A stretch of 64,000 nucleotides of DNA from Lamellibrachia satsuma. Taxonomy: Eukaryota > Annelida > Polychaeta > Sabellida > Siboglinidae. A model generated the notes under the pieces. The model was not told where the DNA came from. It did not search any database and saw only the letters and a program-made list of their open reading frames with translations. The stretch covers positions 575,001 through 639,000 of the forward strand of contig BSQZ01000130.1 in the NCBI GenBank assembly GCA_033239005.1. The letters are read 5' to 3'. The position numbers and the translations under genes were made by a program. Positions 59,207-64,000 of this stretch are shown one piece after another; position 1 is the stretch's first letter; each line of letters opens with the position of its first letter.

Positions 59207-59965
59207 TGAAGGCTTGGGGCATACATTTTACTAGTCCCAACATATACAGATGCCTTAATAACCAATATTAATAATGTGAATCATATCATTTTTAATTAGG
59301 TACATGATAAAAGGATTCATGGTGAAGAAATTGGCTGTTAATTTACTTTACTTTTGTTTATTTAAATAATAATTTGCCATTGGGGTATAAATAATACTAG
59401 TAGGTAGCAGGATACATAATTAAAGAATTTTTGAAGTTAATGGAATTAGACTGAACATTATTGTTTTGTTAATTTAATTGCAAAGCTTTCGACTTAATTT
59501 TAGTATAATTTACCTATAAAAGTAATGCTCCATTGGGGCCATAATATAACATAAATGAAGAAAACATCAAAAAAGGAGAAAACAAAAGTCGGACCCACAA
59601 AGCTTTGAACGCGAAACCCTAGAACAGAAGTAAAAGCACCACACAATCTACCCCAAATAAACATTGAACAACTTGCCTAGTGACAAGAATACTGCATATT
59701 TACTTCTGTTGTTTTAGACGGTTGATGATGAAGATGATGTATTTTATTTATAACAAATTACAGTACATATAAGTGTAAAATGCCATAAAAAAGAGCACTA
59801 AAAAGAAATTGCACAAGTGGATCTTAATTGTGCTTTTTTATATTCGATCGCTGCATGCATGGCTACATGTCAGTTCCACTAGCTGTCTCAAGAACGTACG
59901 GGCATATTACACACGGTCTCATAACTTTCCCTTTCAACTTTTGGTGTTGCACGGGTATTTCTGTC
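59206..59965. other. No gene seen
   Basis: AT-rich; no exon or structured repeat found. Confidence 0.4.
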
Positions 59966-60343
59966 CGTCACGACCCCCGATTTACATTTCGCCATGCATT
60001 AGCTCCCGCTTGTATCCGACGATCGATGTGTCTCTGTATGCTCTGTAAACATTCCGCCAAGGTACATAAAACCAACCCTTGCTTGATATCTTTCCCCTCA
60101 AATATCTGATGTTCAACCCCTTTCTCTGCTGTCCAACTCACAGCACGTTTTCTCCAGGCATGCTTCTTGACGTTTGAACACACTGCTCCATTTCTGCAGT
60201 GTTTCTTGTAATTCCGGTTTGGTATTTAATTGCTCTCTGCAATTGTGCCGATCGTCTGCGTACATCATCTTCCTGAGAATATCATTCGTGTTGATCTTAC
60301 TGCTGGTTATAGTTACGGGGGTCCTCGGCCCACTGGGGGCCAC
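59966..60343 (-). pseudogene. LINE reverse-transcriptase fragment
   Basis: MMYADD is the RT active-site box, followed by LQETLQKWSSVFKRQ, EACLEKT and, after a frameshift near 60120, FEGKDIKQ and IDRRIQAGANAWRNV. These are consecutive motifs of RTE-like LINE RTs after motif C. The usual Gly/Leu-rich stretch near 60050 is shifted. Confidence 0.7.
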
Positions 60344-60727
60344 AGAGAGCTGCCATCGCAGGGGGTCCGCGAGATGGCAGGGGAAAATTATTCTTTTTAA
60401 AAATTACCTGGTAAAATAAATAAATGAAAGTTTCTGACCTAACTATGAAAACGACCACCTATAGCCTCCAAATCTCTCCTCGTGTATCTACTATGCATAT
60501 ACACACATCATGTTACCAAACCATAAATTTACTGCCGTATAGCGATCGAAAAATGAAAACTCAACGAAAAGCTCAACGATTACCGTACGCAATAATTTCG
60601 CAATAGTTTCACAGTGAATCCGCAAGGTGCTACTAAAAACAGCGCCTTGTTGCGGACTCTTGTGGAGGTTTGGGGCGAACTTCACCTGCACACAAGCTTC
60701 ACCTTTGCGCCGTCAACAGACTCTATC

Positions 60728-60756
60728 ATATTTCGCATAGAGTCTATGCGAAATAT
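60728..60756. repeat. 29-bp perfect palindrome
   Basis: ATATTTCGCATAGA, one central base, then its exact complement. Confidence 0.95.
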
Positions 60757-61985
60757 CGATGACAAATAAGGCTACGGGTGCTGTAGTTGTGTCGGCGCCG
60801 TCATGGCTATAGTATAGAACGCTCTCGCAAACAAAACAAAGTGTAGAAAAACAGGTCGCGCAAACGGAAAGTTAAAAGAGAAATGGCGACTATCGGTTAC
60901 ACTCGATTTATATAGCTCAGCGATCCTGCTCCGCGGAGAATTTTAAATTAGTGAATCAGAAAACAGATTACGGATTTACGCGCGGTGATTCCGCGCGTAC
61001 TGTGTATGCCGTTTCTGTATGCAGCGGAAAAAAATAAAACACCCGTTGTCGGTACTTCGTTCCATTTACAAAAGTAACACGTAATTCTACTTTGTTAAAA
61101 GTAGAAGTAGATCCATAAAAAATTACTTCGTTACAAGTAGAAAATAAAAAACTATTCAAGTAAAGTAACGAAGTAGATCTACTTCGAATTACTGGTTCTG
61201 TCCACAAATGCAACTGTGCATAAGGCACAGCAGACAGACAAACAAGCAAACAAACAAATACAAACAGATAAAAGCACTGACAGAGAAACAGACACTTTCA
61301 TTTTTAGATAAGCTATATATACCACCTTCCTCAAGTTGTCGTTGATCACAACAGTATAATTATTATTACACTATTTAAATATCTGGAACACTATGTCTAG
61401 TGATTTAATAATAATACAATACTATTATAGATGTGTTGTGTATATCATATTCAACAAATACATTTTCTGTCACGCAGACACTTATTTTTTTAACAATAAT
61501 TACACACCAATCACAGCATGCAGAACATGAATAAATTAATGAATTTAATTATAATAATTTATTTTACAATAATTAATTTGCCATGAATGCAATACATCAT
61601 TGCGAGAAACATTTGCAATACAGCATTGCAAACACCTCGCACGTCCATGCATACCACACTACACAAAACCGCACAAGCACAGGTCAATGTGAGCGCGGTT
61701 GCCCAAAAGGATCTCGCAAAACTTATGTAGAACAATACAGTCAGTATATATGGATGGTATCAAACAAAACATAATTTCCCGCTGTTTATTAACTGTTTTC
61801 ATTGCCTTAATGTTTTCGCCGGTTTAGTATATCATAGGTATGTGAGCATTCAATTACTTATGTTGTTATGCATATTTCTAGTATTATAAGCCTTTGACTA
61901 AAATGACATAACAAATAATTTGCTTAAAATCTGTAAAATGCAGCCAACAATTGAGCGATAATATGCCACGTAGAGAATTGGCTTA
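60757..61985. other. No gene seen
   Basis: Contains AAGTAGAAGTAGATC-type direct and inverted motifs near 61085-61190 but no exon. Confidence 0.4.
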
Positions 61986-61987
61986 CG

Positions 61988-62280
61988 CTATTTTCAGAGC
62001 ATGCGCTGAAAATAAGGGCCGATCAGAGGCTATGTTACATCTGCTACATTTATATTTGTATTTTTAAGGAAATAATTGCTTTGTAGATGCAATAACGTGG
62101 AGAAATAACTAAATAAACTCTTAGCTGCACAGCTTTATTTTCAGAGCATGCTCTGAAAATAAGGGCCGATCAGAGGCTTATTTTCAGAGCATGCTCAGAA
62201 AATAAGGGCCGATCGGAGGCTTATTTTCAGAGCATGCTTTAAAAATAAGGGCCGATCAGAGGCTTATTTTCAGAGCAGCT
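61988..62280. repeat. 43-bp tandem array built on a palindrome
   Basis: An isolated unit at 61988-62031, then four at 62137-62280. Each unit contains TTATTTTCAGAGCA followed by its reverse complement (28-bp palindrome) and the spacer GGGCCGATCAGAGGC. Confidence 0.93.
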
Positions 62281-62346
62281 CTGTTATATCTGCTCGGTAA
62301 ATAGCCAGTGTGTTCCGAAAAACGTCTGGCCTCACACCCATCTTCT

Positions 62347-62660
62347 TCATGTATTTGGTTGAAGATTTTGGGGGTAGTCTTTAGCAGCATGAAAGAGAAG
62401 AAATGTAGTAGTCCGATTTTTACTGGAGTTAGGGTTAGGGGATGTAGAAAGGGAGGGAAGGGGATGGGAGAAGTAGAATTCAGAGGTGGGGCTGGAGCCT
62501 GGACTCAAAGAGTCCAGAGTGGTCGCAGATACCACTTCTTGGGGCAGGCTATTCCACTCATCTATTGTGCGTGGGAAAAAATTACATCTTCCTGTACTGC
62601 GTATGGTGGTAGGGAAGGTCATACTCGATGTCATGGGTATGACCATGTTTTGACAAGTTG
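62347..62660 (-). pseudogene. LINE ORF2 C-terminal tail
   Basis: CNFFPRTIDEWNSLPQEVVS and ATTLDSL, the ending common to Jockey/CR1-like LINEs. The rest of the frame is Ser/Pro-rich and frameshifted. Confidence 0.7.
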
Positions 62661-62760
62661 TTTATGTAACAAAGGCACAGTACAAAAACGGTGGTCACAG
62701 GTCATGTGCCAGGCCATATTATCATTTTGGGTGCTGGAATTCGTAACATTTTAATAATAA

Positions 62761-64000
62761 TATTATCATAATAACATCATCAGTTCAAAACTCATCCAAA
62801 GAGATACTCTCTCGCGGATATTTTAATTGGCTGTGCCGTAGTTTCACGAGATTCAATCAATAACAAAGACATTCCAAGTTTGTATGGTGAGCTTCTTTTC
62901 AGTATGCGTGGCAAACCAGCAGACATCTACTTGTATATCATATGGGTTTGTTTGCATGTTTTACAGATTTGTTTTACCAGTCTAATGAGGGTTGGCATCT
63001 ATGAACATAGGTTTGTCAACTATAATTGCATATTAACCTTTCATGTGCAGATGTACTTTACTATTTCAGGACATTCTTCCCAAACTTGAAAGTACTAGAG
63101 ATACCTATGGCTATGAGCTTGCTGTTGTCATTTCCATCGCTGCCACCAGAGGGCTACGTGACAGTATGTGAACAGAATGCAGAGTTACTCACCCTGCCAC
63201 GAGAGGCCGCTGTTGATCAGTTAGCAATGCAGGTAACAAGATTAAATCACAGGGTTGGCCAGTTCAAACCACCCCTAGCTTTGACCAGCGGTTATACCCG
63301 GGAATAACCCGGTCAATACTCTAAAAGTTTTCAATATTGGTTAATGCAGGTAATTTTTTTTACATATTTCCAGGCAAAAAGTAGCAATAGCATACTGTGT
63401 TTAAATAATGGTGATAAAAAATGTACTATGTAGTTTTTTTCACTTTTATTTACTTCATACTATATTATAACCAAACGATCAAGCAGATGTTTGATAGAAT
63501 GTTTAATTCAAATGTCTCTGAAGTTCACCCATTCATCTAACTCTGAGCTTGGAGTCAGCTACAGTTTCATTGTGCAAGATTAGACACAACCACCAACCAA
63601 TATCAAATGCTTCCAAGTCCACAACTTTATTATACAAGAAGACCGCTCTCAGCATGATCCTGCTAGTTTCATATACACTGACGTTGCCACACTGTTGAAC
63701 TTGGACAGGATAACACAATCCTAAATACACATATTTTTTATCTCCTTATATTTCTGGCTACTTCCAGGCAAAATGTTTGACATAAAAATAAATAATTAAC
63801 TAAATTGTTAATTGAAGTAATTTGGTTTTAAGTTAAATATGTTATACACTCTAACATTTAACTGTATAAATCTGTACACTAAGATTTTTACAAGCTTTAC
63901 CAACCAGAATCGACCAGCATTGACCAGTAAAGGATGGATTTTACCGGCATTGACCACTGACCCAGTCAATACTCATATTGACTGGCTTTTCGCCAACCCT
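62761..64000. other. No supported gene
   Basis: A stretch at 63069-63231 lies between TATTTCAG and a weak GTAACA but has a stop in the best frame. The right edge repeats TTGACCAGY/GACTGG motifs (63260-63310 and 63905-64000). Not assigned. Confidence 0.3.

Noticed and set aside
62308..62754. 148-codon plus frame
   Set aside because: Opposite strand of a LINE tail; LINE motifs read on the minus strand.
63026..63307. Possible exon between TATTTCAG and GTAACA
   Set aside because: The best frame stops before the donor and the other frame shows no recognisable domain.

Overview
The window is metazoan nuclear DNA: AT-rich, intron-bearing and crowded with decayed transposons. An invertebrate, probably a lophotrochozoan such as a mollusc, fits the repertoire (RTE and CR1-like LINEs, PIF/Harbinger, hAT, CACTA-like, Ty3/Gypsy, Penelope-like, a zinc-finger/PolB element, tRNA-derived SINEs). 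The exact taxon cannot be read from the sequence.

The one clear host gene is a cytochrome P450 of the CYP20 family on the minus strand. Eleven exons run from the start codon at 54284 to the stop at 17735. Exon 1 encodes the N-terminal membrane anchor, exon 9 the ExxR of the K helix and exon 11 the haem-cysteine region. Splice sites and phases agree at every junction except exon 6/exon 7, where a 5-A tract looks one base too long. Intron 1 (about 19.5 kb) holds a young Ty3/Gypsy element, a CACTA-like element, a decayed LINE, a dead zinc-finger family-B DNA polymerase gene and a Penelope-like remnant. Other introns hold an RTE LINE, a tandem array of tRNA-like units and an uncatalogued repeat family. 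A broken copy of exon 9 lies on the plus strand near 13.1 kb.

Layout: 1-0.9 kb, edge of a Gypsy element (minus). 1.86-4.19 kb, complete hAT transposon with an 8-bp target duplication and a broken transposase. 4.74-5.74 kb, two-exon THAP-domain gene (minus). 6.25-12.55 kb, a 33-bp minisatellite split by a 5.5-kb Harbinger transposon (Myb-like gene plus, transposase minus), itself interrupted by a CR1-like LINE. 12.55-17.7 kb, minisatellites and the exon-9 copy. 17.7-54.3 kb, the P450 gene and its nested elements. 55.9-58.7 kb, a broken MULE-like gene (minus) with a LINE fragment in an intron. 58.8-64 kb, inverted repeats, a palindromic tandem array and LINE tails.

The elements do not form a pathway. 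The window is best read as one long-intron host gene that has accumulated several layers of insertions. Most transposon genes carry stops or frameshifts. The Harbinger Myb-like gene and the Gypsy gag are the two open ones. Single-base frameshifts in otherwise good frames could also be sequence errors.
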